Shown here in pieces: positions 26,477 to 35,165 of a stretch of DNA of 64,000 nt. A program made the translations under genes and the position numbers. Position 1 is the first letter of the stretch; each line of letters opens with the position of its first letter. The stretch covers positions 186,001 to 250,000 of the forward strand of contig CAJMPW010000002.1 in assembly GCA_905215475.1 (NCBI GenBank), written 5' to 3'. Under the pieces are notes generated by a model. The model saw nothing but the letters and a program-made list of their open reading frames with translations, was not told the DNA's origin and ran no database searches. This stretch comes from CAG-103 sp905215475 (GTDB lineage Bacteria > Bacillota > Clostridia > Oscillospirales > Oscillospiraceae).

Positions 26477-26656
26477 TCACAAAATGCCGATGCCGATGCT
26501 CAGCACCGCGCCGGCGAGCATGATGCCGATACCGGCCAGACACAGCACCACCACGACGGCGGTGCGCATCTGCCGGCGCGAGGCGATCGCCCCGACGGTG
26601 AGACCGAGCCCCATCAGCATGGACACCGCGAGCACGAGCCACGCCCCGCCCTTCAT
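26477..26656 (-). CDS. Small two-span membrane protein coupled to psuG
   Basis: A 59-residue ORF on the minus strand whose ATG overlaps the psuG stop (ATGA). It has two hydrophobic segments (about residues 5-24 and 33-58) separated by the basic turn ASRRQMR, consistent with a small membrane hairpin protein. It is followed after 17 bases by a bidirectional terminator, so it closes the transcript. No family is recognised. The start overlap, intact frame and position argue for a real gene. Confidence 0.65.
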   Translation of the reverse strand: MKGGAWLVLAVSMLMGLGLTVGAIASRRQMRTAVVVVLCLAGIGIMLAGAVLSIGIGIL

Positions 26657-27570
26657 TTGCAGAGGGCGACGGCGGTCTTTGCCGCGACGCGGGCATTGTT
26701 GAGCACGAGCTGGATGTTGCTCTCAAGGCTGTCGCCGCCGGTGAGCTCCGCCACGCGCGCGAGCAAAAACGGCGTGGTCTCCTTGCCGTGGATGCCCTGT
26801 GCATGGCTCTCGGCGAGCGCCTGATCGATGGCCTTGTCGATGACGGTCTTGTCCATGGCGTACTGCTCCGGGATGGGGTTTGTGACGAGCATGCCGGTCT
26901 TGAGACCGAGGTCACGCTGCGCCTGGAAAATAGCAGCCAGATCCTCCGGCGTGTCGACGCGCGCGTCGACGCCGAGCCCGCTCTCGCGGGTGTAGAACGC
27001 AGGCAGCTCGTCCGTGCCGTAGCCGAGCACGGGCACGCCCTTCGTCTCGAGATACTCCAGCGTCAGACCGAGGTCGAGAATGGCCTTCGCGCCCGCGCAC
27101 ACGACCATGACCGGCGTCTGCGCCAGCTCCTCAAGGTCGGCGGAGATGTCCATGGTCGTCTCGGCGCCGCGATGCACGCCGCCGATGCCGCCGGTGGCAA
27201 AGACGGAGATGCCCGCCATGTCGGCGATCATCATCGTCGTGGTGACGGTGGTCGCACCGTCCATGCCGCGCGCGCAGATGACCGGCAGGTCGCGGCGCGA
27301 GACCTTGGCGACGCCGCGCCCGGTCTTGCCGAGGTAGGTGATCTCCTCCTTGGACAGGCCCGCCTTCAGGCGGCCGCCGAGGATGGCGATAGTGGCGGGC
27401 ACTGCGCCGTTGTCGCGCAGGGTCTGCTCAACGAGCAGCGCCGTCTCCACATTTTTCGGATAGGGCATTCCGTGCGAGATGATCGTGCTCTCGAGCGCGA
27501 CGACCGGGCGGCCGTCCGCAAGCGCCTGCTGCACCTCGGGTGCGATGTCCAGATATTTGTTCAGATTCAT
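26653..27570 (-). CDS. psuG: Pseudouridine-5'-phosphate glycosidase
   Basis: A 305-residue enzyme that cleaves pseudouridine 5'-phosphate reversibly to uracil and ribose 5-phosphate. The sequence is canonical: ALESTIISHGMPYP (25-38), GVAKVSRRDLP (86-96), ATGGIGGVHRGAE (125-137), and Lys162 in CAGAKAILD, the expected Schiff-base lysine. GGAGG precedes the ATG. The usual partner kinase psuK is not adjacent; the ribokinase-family gene near 54 kb is too far away and in a different context to be assigned that job. Confidence 0.95.
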   Translation of the reverse strand: MNLNKYLDIAPEVQQALADGRPVVALESTIISHGMPYPKNVETALLVEQTLRDNGAVPATIAILGGRLKAGLSKEEITYLGKTGRGVAKVSRRDLPVICARGMDGATTVTTTMMIADMAGISVFATGGIGGVHRGAETTMDISADLEELAQTPVMVVCAGAKAILDLGLTLEYLETKGVPVLGYGTDELPAFYTRESGLGVDARVDTPEDLAAIFQAQRDLGLKTGMLVTNPIPEQYAMDKTVIDKAIDQALAESHAQGIHGKETTPFLLARVAELTGGDSLESNIQLVLNNARVAAKTAVALCK

Positions 27571-27612
27571 ATCAAAAGCCTCCTTGTTGACTCTTCGGAT
27601 CGGTTCGCCTTT

Positions 27613-27640
27613 ATTGTAAAAGCTTTTCCGGAATTGTCAA
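27613..27640 (-). promoter_or_regulatory. Promoter of psuG
   Basis: On the minus strand there is TTGACA, a 16-bp spacer and TACAAT. Confidence 0.75.
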
Positions 27641-27675
27641 GCACGAGCTCGCGGCGCAGCCCGCGCAAACTGCGC

Positions 27676-27702
27676 AAAAAGGAGACCGCCGAAGCGGTCT
27701 CC
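27676..27702 (-). terminator. Terminator of the SLH nucleotidase gene
   Basis: On the minus strand GGAGACCGC-TTCG-GCGGTCTCC is followed by TTTTT. Confidence 0.93.
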
Positions 27703-27729
27703 TCATAGACATTGCGCACAAAGACCCGG

Positions 27730-30222
27730 TCAGGCTGCCATCGGCGTCGGTTCCGGCGTCGGAACCGGCGTCTCGGGCTCGCCCGGCTGGCTGGGCATTG
27801 CCGCCGTGAGCTGCTCGAGCGCGAAGCTCAGATCCGTCCTGTAGAGGGTGCAGAACACCTGCGCGAGCTCTGCACGGGTAAGCCCTGCGTCCGGTCTGAA
27901 GCAGCCGTTATTATCGCCGACCATGAGTCTGCTGATGCGGCAGACGGCGACCGCCTCACGCGCCCAGGAGGCGATCTGATCGCCGTCCTTGAAGGTGCCG
28001 AGGGCGAGCTTGATGTCGTCCTCGGTGAGGATGGAGCTATCGCCGAAGAGCATGCCGTAGATCATGACGGCCAGCTCCTGACGGCTGATGACGTTATCGG
28101 GGCGGAACGTGTTGTCGTCATAGCCCGTGGTCACGCCGTGGTTATAACCCCAGATGACGGCATTGGCATACCATGCGTCCGGCGCGATATCGGTCAGCGG
28201 GCAGGTCAAGCCTTCCACGCTCGGCTTGTCCGCGAACGCATAGAGCACCTGCACGACCATGGCGCGGGTCGTCACGGTGTCGGGGGCAAACCGGTTGCCG
28301 CCCATGCCGACCATCAGCTCGGACGCCTGTGCGAAGTCGACGGCGGACTTATACCAGCCGCTCTTGGCATCGGCAAACGTGTTGCCGACGATCTCCAGAC
28401 CGGCGACCGCGTCATGCAGCTCGGCGCACAGCGCCACGCGCTCAGCCTCGGTCTTGGCAGCGGCCAGCTTGGTCTCGACAGCGGCATAGGCCTTGTAGCT
28501 CTCAGCCGTGTAGGAAGCCTCGCCCATGACCAGGCTCTGCACATCGGCGATCGCCGGGCCGACGCCCTGATCGACCACGATGCGTCCGGCGGGCTCGGCG
28601 TAGGCCTCACCGATCACGCCCTTGAGCTCCTTCGTGATGTATTCCATGACCACTTCGTCCAGCGGCAGGCCGGTGTCGAACTGGCTGGTGGCTGCGGCAA
28701 ACGCGTGGTACGTGTCGCCGCCGCCGGCTGCGAAGTTGTTCGTGACGACGGCATAGGTGGCCTCGGGGTCAAAGTCCTTGCCGTTGATCGAGCCGATGCT
28801 CACGCGGTTGATGGTCTTCGGTCCGTAGTACGTAGAGCCCGGATAAGGCTCGGCATTCGCGTCGTACTTCTCATACGTCGTGACCTTGAACTGCATACCC
28901 GCCACCTGCGGGAAGCCGCCGAGGGACTTCGGCGTGCAGAATGTGCTGGCCTCGAGCGCCTCAAGCAGCTCCGCGCCCTTCACGTAGACCACAGCGAGCG
29001 TGTTGCCGAACGGCAGCACGGTGTTGATGTTCTTCTTCGTGACGTCGCCCACGCCGATGCTCGCGCGGATGCCGCCGCCATTGGTGAGGGCGACCACATT
29101 TTCCGCCGGAACGGTGAGCTCCGTATCCTTCAAGACCTTCCAGAGCATGGCGTCCGTGATCAGGTCGCCGAGGTTGGTCTCGGAGTCACGGTTGCCGTCG
29201 GGCGCCTTCGTGCCGTTGAGCGCCACCTCGCTCACGGCGAACTTCTCGCCGTAGGACTTGTCGATGGGCTCCATGATGGCCTTGGCGGCCGCAGCGACGG
29301 TCTTGTCGCGCCCTTTGTAATCATAGACGGTGACGTCCTTTTTATCGACCGTCTCCTTGTGCCAGATCTTTTCGAGCTTGTTGCTCTCGATCTTCTTCGT
29401 GGCGTTGTCGATGACGATGACGCCGATGTTGGCAAAGGCCGTGCCGGTCGACTGGATGGGCTCACCGTTCAGGCCTTTGGTCATGACGGAGTGCGAGTGG
29501 CCGTCGATGATGAAGTCGATGCCCTGCACGTTCTTGGCCAGATCATAAGAGGTATAGGGCTTGGAGCTGTCGTCCACACCCAGATGCGCGAGGCAGACGA
29601 TGATATCAGCACCCTGCTTCTTGAGATCCGCGACCTGCGCCGCCGCGCAGTCATAGAGCTCCTTGCCGTCCGCTCCGGCGAGGAACTTCAGCCCCTGAAT
29701 GAGCTTTGGGTTGGCCTTGGTCTGTGCCTCGGGGGTCTCGAGACCGAAGAAGCCGATCTTCACGCCGCCCTTTTCGATGATGGTGTTGGCGTCAAAGATG
29801 GTCTTGCCGTCGGCACCGAGCACGTCGGCACACAGGACATGGAACTTGGCAGCCTTCATGTTCTCCATCAGCTGCGCATAGCCGTAGTCAAACTCATGGT
29901 TGCCGAGCGTGGCAACGTCGTAGCCGGCCGCATTCATCATGGTCACCGCGTCCGCGCCCTTGTTGACGCTGACATAGACGGTGCCCTGACTGTAGTCGCC
30001 GGCATCGGCAAGAATGACTTCCGCGCCCTGCGCTTCATAGTCCGCCTTCATGGCTGCCATGGCCGCATACAGATCGATCGCACCGTGCACGTCGTTCGAG
30101 TGCAGGATGACGGTCTTTCCGTCCAGCGGCTTTGCTGCCTCGGCCGCAAATGCCGTGCAGCTCAGGCTCAGCACCAGGCAAAGCACCAGCAGCAGCGAAA
30201 GCAATTTCTTCATGTGCTTCAT
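27730..30222 (-). CDS. Secreted 5'-nucleotidase/2',3'-cyclic phosphodiesterase with SLH anchor
   Basis: An 830-residue exported enzyme. A Sec signal peptide (about 1-27, ending TAFA) is followed by a calcineurin-like metallophosphatase domain with HSNDVHG (41-47) and GNHEFDYG near 101. A 5'-nucleotidase C-terminal domain with TNGGGIR near 382 follows. From about residue 625 there are three S-layer-homology repeats (FADAKSGWY, LTDIAPDAWYANAV and a third), then a Pro/Thr-rich tail. It should sit on the cell wall and release phosphate and nucleosides from nucleotides. GGAGG precedes the ATG. Confidence 0.93.
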   Translation of the reverse strand: MKHMKKLLSLLLVLCLVLSLSCTAFAAEAAKPLDGKTVILHSNDVHGAIDLYAAMAAMKADYEAQGAEVILADAGDYSQGTVYVSVNKGADAVTMMNAAGYDVATLGNHEFDYGYAQLMENMKAAKFHVLCADVLGADGKTIFDANTIIEKGGVKIGFFGLETPEAQTKANPKLIQGLKFLAGADGKELYDCAAAQVADLKKQGADIIVCLAHLGVDDSSKPYTSYDLAKNVQGIDFIIDGHSHSVMTKGLNGEPIQSTGTAFANIGVIVIDNATKKIESNKLEKIWHKETVDKKDVTVYDYKGRDKTVAAAAKAIMEPIDKSYGEKFAVSEVALNGTKAPDGNRDSETNLGDLITDAMLWKVLKDTELTVPAENVVALTNGGGIRASIGVGDVTKKNINTVLPFGNTLAVVYVKGAELLEALEASTFCTPKSLGGFPQVAGMQFKVTTYEKYDANAEPYPGSTYYGPKTINRVSIGSINGKDFDPEATYAVVTNNFAAGGGDTYHAFAAATSQFDTGLPLDEVVMEYITKELKGVIGEAYAEPAGRIVVDQGVGPAIADVQSLVMGEASYTAESYKAYAAVETKLAAAKTEAERVALCAELHDAVAGLEIVGNTFADAKSGWYKSAVDFAQASELMVGMGGNRFAPDTVTTRAMVVQVLYAFADKPSVEGLTCPLTDIAPDAWYANAVIWGYNHGVTTGYDDNTFRPDNVISRQELAVMIYGMLFGDSSILTEDDIKLALGTFKDGDQIASWAREAVAVCRISRLMVGDNNGCFRPDAGLTRAELAQVFCTLYRTDLSFALEQLTAAMPSQPGEPETPVPTPEPTPMAA

Positions 30223-30263
30223 GTGATATCCTCCGTTTCATATTTTGGGGTATCGCTCCTTTG

Positions 30264-30272
30264 ATTATAGCA
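30264..30272 (-). promoter_or_regulatory. Extended -10 promoter of the nucleotidase gene
   Basis: On the minus strand TGC-TATAAT forms an extended -10 element; no good -35 box is seen. Confidence 0.55.
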
Positions 30273-30406
30273 TCGAATGATAAAAAACGGGACGGTTTGT
30301 GCGCAAAAAACACGGCAAATCCCCGGGGCATTTTGACCAAATTTACCAGACATTTTTAGTCCTTTCGTCAAATAACCGCTGTTCGGCTCGTTTTCGCCTT
30401 TCTCCA

Positions 30407-30436
30407 TTTACAATCCCGCCGTCCGTGTGATAAACT
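30407..30436 (+). promoter_or_regulatory. Promoter of thyA-folA
   Basis: TTTACA, an 18-bp spacer and TAAACT, 34 bp before thyA. Confidence 0.6.
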
Positions 30437-30470
30437 GTAGTGTCATTGTTTTTTTGAAAGGAGCCAAATC

Positions 30471-31304
30471 ATGAGCTACGCAGACGAGGTGTTCATCCGC
30501 AACTGCCGCGATATATTGGAAAACGGCGTCTGGGATACCGACCAGACCGTGCGCCCCCACTGGGAGGACGATGGCGCTCCGGCGCACACGGTCAAGAAGT
30601 TCGGCATCGTCAACCGCTACGACCTGTCCAGGGAGTTTCCGCTGCTGACGCTGCGGCGCACCTATTGGAAGACCGCCGTGGACGAGCTGCTGTGGATCTG
30701 GCAGCAGAAGTCGAACAACATCCACGACCTGCGCGGCCACATCTGGGATCAGTGGGCAGACGAGACCGGCTCGATCGGCAAGGCCTACGGCTATCAGCTC
30801 GGCGTCAAGCACCAATATCCCGAGGGCGAATTCGACCAGGTGGACCGCGTGCTCTATGACCTGAAGCATAACCCCGCCTCCCGCCGCATCCTGACGAATA
30901 TCTACACGTTCGAGGATCTGCACGAGATGGCGCTCTACCCCTGCGCATATTCGATGACCTTCAACGTCTCGGGCAACACCCTCAACGCCATCCTCAACCA
31001 GCGCAGTCAGGATATGCTCGCGGCGAACAACTGGAACGTCGTGCAGTACGCCGTGCTCGTGCATATGTTTGCACAGGTGTCCGGCCTGCAGGTGGGCGAG
31101 CTGGTGCACGTCATCGCCGACGCGCACATCTACGACCGCCATGTGCCGGTCATCGAGCAGATCATCCAAAACGAACCCAAGGCCGCGCCGAAGTTTCTCA
31201 TCGACCCGTCCGTCAACGATTTTTATGCCTTCACCCGCGACAGCTTCCAGGTCGAGGGCTACGAATACAGCGAGTTCACGGGGAAGATCCCCATCGCGGT
31301 GTAA
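30471..31304 (+). CDS. thyA: Thymidylate synthase
   Basis: A 277-residue folate-dependent enzyme methylating dUMP to dTMP. The catalytic cysteine is Cys158 in ALYPCAYSM, the YPCAY version found in one bacterial/phage subgroup rather than the commoner PPCH; the later NQRSQDM motif and the VHVIADAHIYDRH segment match the family. AAAGGAG precedes the ATG. It is paired with folA 12 bases downstream, which regenerates the tetrahydrofolate that thyA oxidises. Confidence 0.95.
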   Translation: MSYADEVFIRNCRDILENGVWDTDQTVRPHWEDDGAPAHTVKKFGIVNRYDLSREFPLLTLRRTYWKTAVDELLWIWQQKSNNIHDLRGHIWDQWADETGSIGKAYGYQLGVKHQYPEGEFDQVDRVLYDLKHNPASRRILTNIYTFEDLHEMALYPCAYSMTFNVSGNTLNAILNQRSQDMLAANNWNVVQYAVLVHMFAQVSGLQVGELVHVIADAHIYDRHVPVIEQIIQNEPKAAPKFLIDPSVNDFYAFTRDSFQVEGYEYSEFTGKIPIAV

Positions 31305-31316
31305 GGAGGGCCTGCC

Positions 31317-31802
31317 ATGGATGCGATCGTTGCCGTCTATGCCGACTGGGGCATCGGAGCCAAGGGCACACAGCCGCTCGTGATCCCCGCCGACCGCCGC
31401 CGCTTCCGCGAGCTGACGATGGGCGCCGCCGTGATCGTCGGGCGGCGCACACTGGAGGATTTTCCGGGCGGAAAGCCGCTGCCCGGCCGCGAAAACTTTG
31501 TGCTCTCGCGCCGGAACATCACGATCGAGGGCGCGCAGGTGGTGCACGACCCGGACGAGGCCGTGGCCGCCGCCGCGCAGCACGCGCGCTGCTTCGTTAT
31601 CGGCGGAGACAGCGTGTTCCGGCAGATGTTCCCCCACATGACGCGCGTATACGTCACGAAGATCGACGCCGCGCCCCACTCGGACGTGTTTTTCCCGGAT
31701 CTGGACGCCGACCCCGCGTGGCGCTGCGTGTCCGCCGAGCCGCGTGCCGAGCACGACGGCGTGGGCTATCAGTTTTGCGTGTACGAGAGAATCGAAGCAT
31801 AA
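31317..31802 (+). CDS. folA: Dihydrofolate reductase
   Basis: A 161-residue DHFR reducing dihydrofolate with NADPH. Typical features are the N-terminal AVYADWGIGAKGTQP (the family W-x-I-G-x-x-G loop), GRRTLEDFPGGKPLPGR (about 42-58) and FVIGGDSVFRQM near 96-107. It starts behind TAAGGAGG, directly after thyA, and is followed at once by a terminator. Confidence 0.95.
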   Translation: MDAIVAVYADWGIGAKGTQPLVIPADRRRFRELTMGAAVIVGRRTLEDFPGGKPLPGRENFVLSRRNITIEGAQVVHDPDEAVAAAAQHARCFVIGGDSVFRQMFPHMTRVYVTKIDAAPHSDVFFPDLDADPAWRCVSAEPRAEHDGVGYQFCVYERIEA

Positions 31803-31842
31803 AAGAACCGCCGCTTTCCGGGCATGGAAAGCGGCGGCTTTT
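31803..31842 (+). terminator. Terminator of thyA-folA
   Basis: The stem GCCGCCGCTTTCC/GGAAAGCGGCGGC (allowing an A/C mismatch at the base) is followed by TTTTCTTTTT. Confidence 0.88.
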
Positions 31843-31851
31843 CTTTTTGCG

Positions 31852-32556
31852 TTATGCGCCCACCAGCGTGAGCGACATGGCGTTGATGAACATATGGAAA
31901 AACACCGGCGGCCAGATCGAGCGCGTCTGCTCATAGCAAAACGCGAGCGCGGCCGACACCGGCACATACCGCAGCGCCGAGAGCAGCAGCCGCGCGTCCT
32001 GATACATAAACGCATACTGCCAGACGTGGTAGAGCGCGAAGGCCGCGATCGACACGGCATATGCCCAGAAGCGGCTGCGCGGCCGGATCGCCCCGAAGAG
32101 CACACCGCGAAACAGGCACTCCTCCACAAGCGGCGCCATGAACACCGCGACGGCGATCATGCGCTTATGGTCCGCCGCGGCAAGGCGCGTCACGGCGTCG
32201 TTGTTCGGCGAGGGCAGCTCCCCGATGAACCCCGCGCCGAGCTGCAGCACGAGCGAGAGCAGCACGTCGAGCCCGTAGGCCGCGAAGAGGATGCCGATGC
32301 AGCGCAGGATGCTGCCGGCCATCGTATCATAGCTGCGGCGCAAAAGCCCCCACATGGCAATGAGCGTGAACACGAGCCCGATGAGATAGTACCAGACGTT
32401 GCACGTCACGTCCGACGGCAGCTCGCCGCGCACCGCCGCAAGCACCGCGCCGAGCGTCAGCGGCAGCACGAACACGTGGACGGGAAGATACACCCAGCCC
32501 GCGATGCGCGCGCCGCGGGGCATGGGATCGCTCCACTCTGCTTTGGCTCTGCGCAT
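31852..32556 (-). CDS. CPBP-family intramembrane metalloprotease
   Basis: A 234-residue, six- to eight-span membrane protein of the CAAX-prenyl-protease/bacteriocin-processing (Abi) family. The catalytic motifs are present: EECLFR at 145-150 (the EExxxR glutamates), ALYHVW near 175 and HMFINA near the end. The ATG at 32556 begins one base after the mutS stop, so it is translationally coupled to mutS; the longer frame lies inside mutS. Substrate unknown. Confidence 0.85.
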   Translation of the reverse strand: MRRAKAEWSDPMPRGARIAGWVYLPVHVFVLPLTLGAVLAAVRGELPSDVTCNVWYYLIGLVFTLIAMWGLLRRSYDTMAGSILRCIGILFAAYGLDVLLSLVLQLGAGFIGELPSPNNDAVTRLAAADHKRMIAVAVFMAPLVEECLFRGVLFGAIRPRSRFWAYAVSIAAFALYHVWQYAFMYQDARLLLSALRYVPVSAALAFCYEQTRSIWPPVFFHMFINAMSLTLVGA

Positions 32557-32557
32557 A

Positions 32558-35164
32558 TCAGCCCCTCGCTTTCTGCTGCAGCTCAAAGAGCAGGCGCATG
32601 GCCTCAAGCGGCGTGATGGTGTTGAGGTCGATGGCGCGCAGCTGCTCGGCAATGACGTCTCCGGCGGCGTCGCCGAGCGTCATCTGCGCATCGTCCTGCG
32701 CCGCGTGCGCAGGGGCAGCGGGCTGTGCCGCGCCGGACTCCAGCTCGCGCAGGTAGGTCTTGGCCTTCGTGATGATCGCGTCCGGCACACCGGCAAGCTT
32801 TGCGACCTCGATGCCGTAGCTGTCGTCGGCCGCGCCCGCGACGATCTTGCGCAGGAACAGCAGCGTGCCGCCCTGCTTTTTGGCCGTGATGTTGTAGTTG
32901 CGCACGCCGGGCAGCGTCTGCTCGAGCGCGGTCAGCTCATGGTAGTGCGTGGCGAACATGGTCTTGGCGCCGAGGCGGCGGGGGTCTGCGCAGTATTCGA
33001 GCACCGCGCGCGCGATGGCCATGCCGTCATACGTCGACGTGCCGCGGCCGATCTCATCCAAAATGAGCAGGCTCTGCGCCGTGGCGTGGCGGAGGATGTT
33101 GGCCATCTCGCTCATCTCGACCATGAACGTGCTCTGTCCGGCGGCAAGGTCGTCAGACGCGCCGATGCGCGTGAACACGCGGTCGACCACGCCGATGACG
33201 GCGCTTTTCGCCGGGACGAACGAGCCCATCTGCGCCATGAGCACGATGAGCGCGGTCTGGCGCATATAGGTGGATTTTCCGGCCATGTTCGGTCCGGTCA
33301 CGATGGCGACGCGGTCATCGGCATCGTTGAGAAACGTATCGTTCGGGACAAAGAGGCTGTCCTTTTGCGCCTGCTCGACGACGGGGTGACGCCCCTCGCG
33401 GATGTCGATCGTGCGCGACAGGTCCACCTCGGGGCAGACGTAGTTGTTCTTCACGGCGGTCTCGGCCAGCGAGCACAGCGCGTCGAGCCGCGCCACGGCG
33501 TCCGCCGCCGCCTGCACGCGCGCGACCTCGTCGGCGACGAGCTGGCGCACCTCGCTGAAGAGCTGGTATTCCAGCTCCGCGATGCGCTCGCGCGCCGTCA
33601 GGAGCGTGTTTTCAAGCTCCTTGAGCTCGTGCGTGAAATACCGCTCGCTCGAGACCAGCGTCTGCTTGCGGATATAGTCCTCCGGCAGCTCGGTGATGCC
33701 CGCGCTGTTGGGAATGTCGATGTAATAGCCAAAGACCTTGTTGTAGCCGACCTTGAGCTTTTTGGCGCCGGTGCGCTCACGCTCGCGCTGCTCGAGCTCG
33801 GCAACGGTCTGCGCGCCGTGGTCGCGCACGTTGCGCAGGCGGTCGACCTCCTCGCTGTAGCCGGGGCGGAGGATGCCGCCCTCGCGCACGGAAAACGGCG
33901 GCTCGTCACAGATCGCGCGGTCGATGCGCGCGCAGAGATCGGCGAGGGTGTCCATCTGCGCAATGTCGCGCAGCGCCGCACTGTGCACGTTTTGCAGCAG
34001 CGCCGTCAGCCGCGGCAGCTGCGCGCAGCAGAGCGCCAGCGCGTGCAGGTCGCGCCCGTTGGCCGAGCCGTACACCGCGCGCGAGACAAGGCGCTGCATA
34101 TCACCGATCTCCCGCAGGCAGCAGAGCAGCTCGCCCCGCAGCACGCTCTCACCCACCAGCTCCTCCACCGCGCCGAGGCGGCGGCGGATCTGCACGGGGC
34201 TCAGCAGCGGACGCTCGACCCAGGTGCGCAGCAGGCGGCCGCCCATGGGCGTTTTCGTCTTGTCGAGCACCCAGAGGAGGCTTCCGCGCTTTTCACCGGA
34301 GCGGAGGTTTTCCGTCAGCTCCAGATTGCGGCGCGTGGTGTAATCGAGCTCCATGTAGTGGTCGTCGCCCAGCAGCTCCAGCCGCCGGATGTGGCCGAGG
34401 TCGCACTTTTGCGTCTCGTGCAGGTAGGCCAGCAGCGCGCCGGCCGCGCACACGGCCGCCGGCGCCTCACCGAGGCCGAGCTCATCCGTGCTCTGCACGT
34501 CAAACTGCTCGCACACGCGCGCAGCCGCCGCCATGTATTCAAACCGGTCGCCGCCCGCCTCGACCAGACTGCCGAGGCGCTTGGTGAGGAAGGTGCGGAT
34601 GTCGTCGTTTTCCGCCGCCGCGTCGGCGCATACGGCCTCGCGCGGGGCAAAGCGCCCGAGCTCATTGAGAATGTGGCTCACGGCGTCGGCCGGGTAGCTC
34701 GCGGCGCAGAACTCCCCCGTCGAGAGGTCGCAGAACGCCGTGCCGCCGGACTGTGCGCTCAGATACACCGCGCCGAGATAGTTCGACTTGTTCTCCTCGA
34801 GCATCGAGGACTCCGTGACCGTGCCGGGCGTGATGATGCGGATGATGTCCCGCTCGACCAGCCCCTTGGCAAGCGCGGGATCCTCCATCTGCTCGCAGAT
34901 GGCCACTTTGTAGCCCTTGGCGATCAGGCGGCCGATGTACGCCTCGGCCGAGTGGTACGGCACGCCGCACATGGGCGTGCGCTCGGCGGGGTCTTCGACG
35001 TTGCGGTCGCGCGTCGTGAGCGTGAGGTCGAGCTCGCGCGCGGCAAGGCGCGCATCGTCGTCGAACATCTCATAAAAATCGCCCAGCCGGAAAAACAGCA
35101 GGCAGTCGGGATTGCGCTGCTTGATCTCGTAATATTGCCGCTTCATCGGCGTCAGTTCTGCCAT
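32558..35164 (-). CDS. mutS: DNA mismatch repair protein MutS
   Basis: An 868-residue mismatch sensor ATPase. The mismatch-binding Phe-x-Glu is in FRLGDFYEMF near residues 24-33, and the Walker A motif GPNMAGKST is near 622-630; the helix-turn-helix dimer region follows, then a short tail. The start at 35164 has GAGGAGG upstream, and its ATG is one base past the miaB stop. mutL is divergently transcribed upstream of miaB, so the repair pair sits in one locus. Confidence 0.96.
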   Translation of the reverse strand: MAELTPMKRQYYEIKQRNPDCLLFFRLGDFYEMFDDDARLAARELDLTLTTRDRNVEDPAERTPMCGVPYHSAEAYIGRLIAKGYKVAICEQMEDPALAKGLVERDIIRIITPGTVTESSMLEENKSNYLGAVYLSAQSGGTAFCDLSTGEFCAASYPADAVSHILNELGRFAPREAVCADAAAENDDIRTFLTKRLGSLVEAGGDRFEYMAAAARVCEQFDVQSTDELGLGEAPAAVCAAGALLAYLHETQKCDLGHIRRLELLGDDHYMELDYTTRRNLELTENLRSGEKRGSLLWVLDKTKTPMGGRLLRTWVERPLLSPVQIRRRLGAVEELVGESVLRGELLCCLREIGDMQRLVSRAVYGSANGRDLHALALCCAQLPRLTALLQNVHSAALRDIAQMDTLADLCARIDRAICDEPPFSVREGGILRPGYSEEVDRLRNVRDHGAQTVAELEQRERERTGAKKLKVGYNKVFGYYIDIPNSAGITELPEDYIRKQTLVSSERYFTHELKELENTLLTARERIAELEYQLFSEVRQLVADEVARVQAAADAVARLDALCSLAETAVKNNYVCPEVDLSRTIDIREGRHPVVEQAQKDSLFVPNDTFLNDADDRVAIVTGPNMAGKSTYMRQTALIVLMAQMGSFVPAKSAVIGVVDRVFTRIGASDDLAAGQSTFMVEMSEMANILRHATAQSLLILDEIGRGTSTYDGMAIARAVLEYCADPRRLGAKTMFATHYHELTALEQTLPGVRNYNITAKKQGGTLLFLRKIVAGAADDSYGIEVAKLAGVPDAIITKAKTYLRELESGAAQPAAPAHAAQDDAQMTLGDAAGDVIAEQLRAIDLNTITPLEAMRLLFELQQKARG

Positions 35165-35165
35165 G

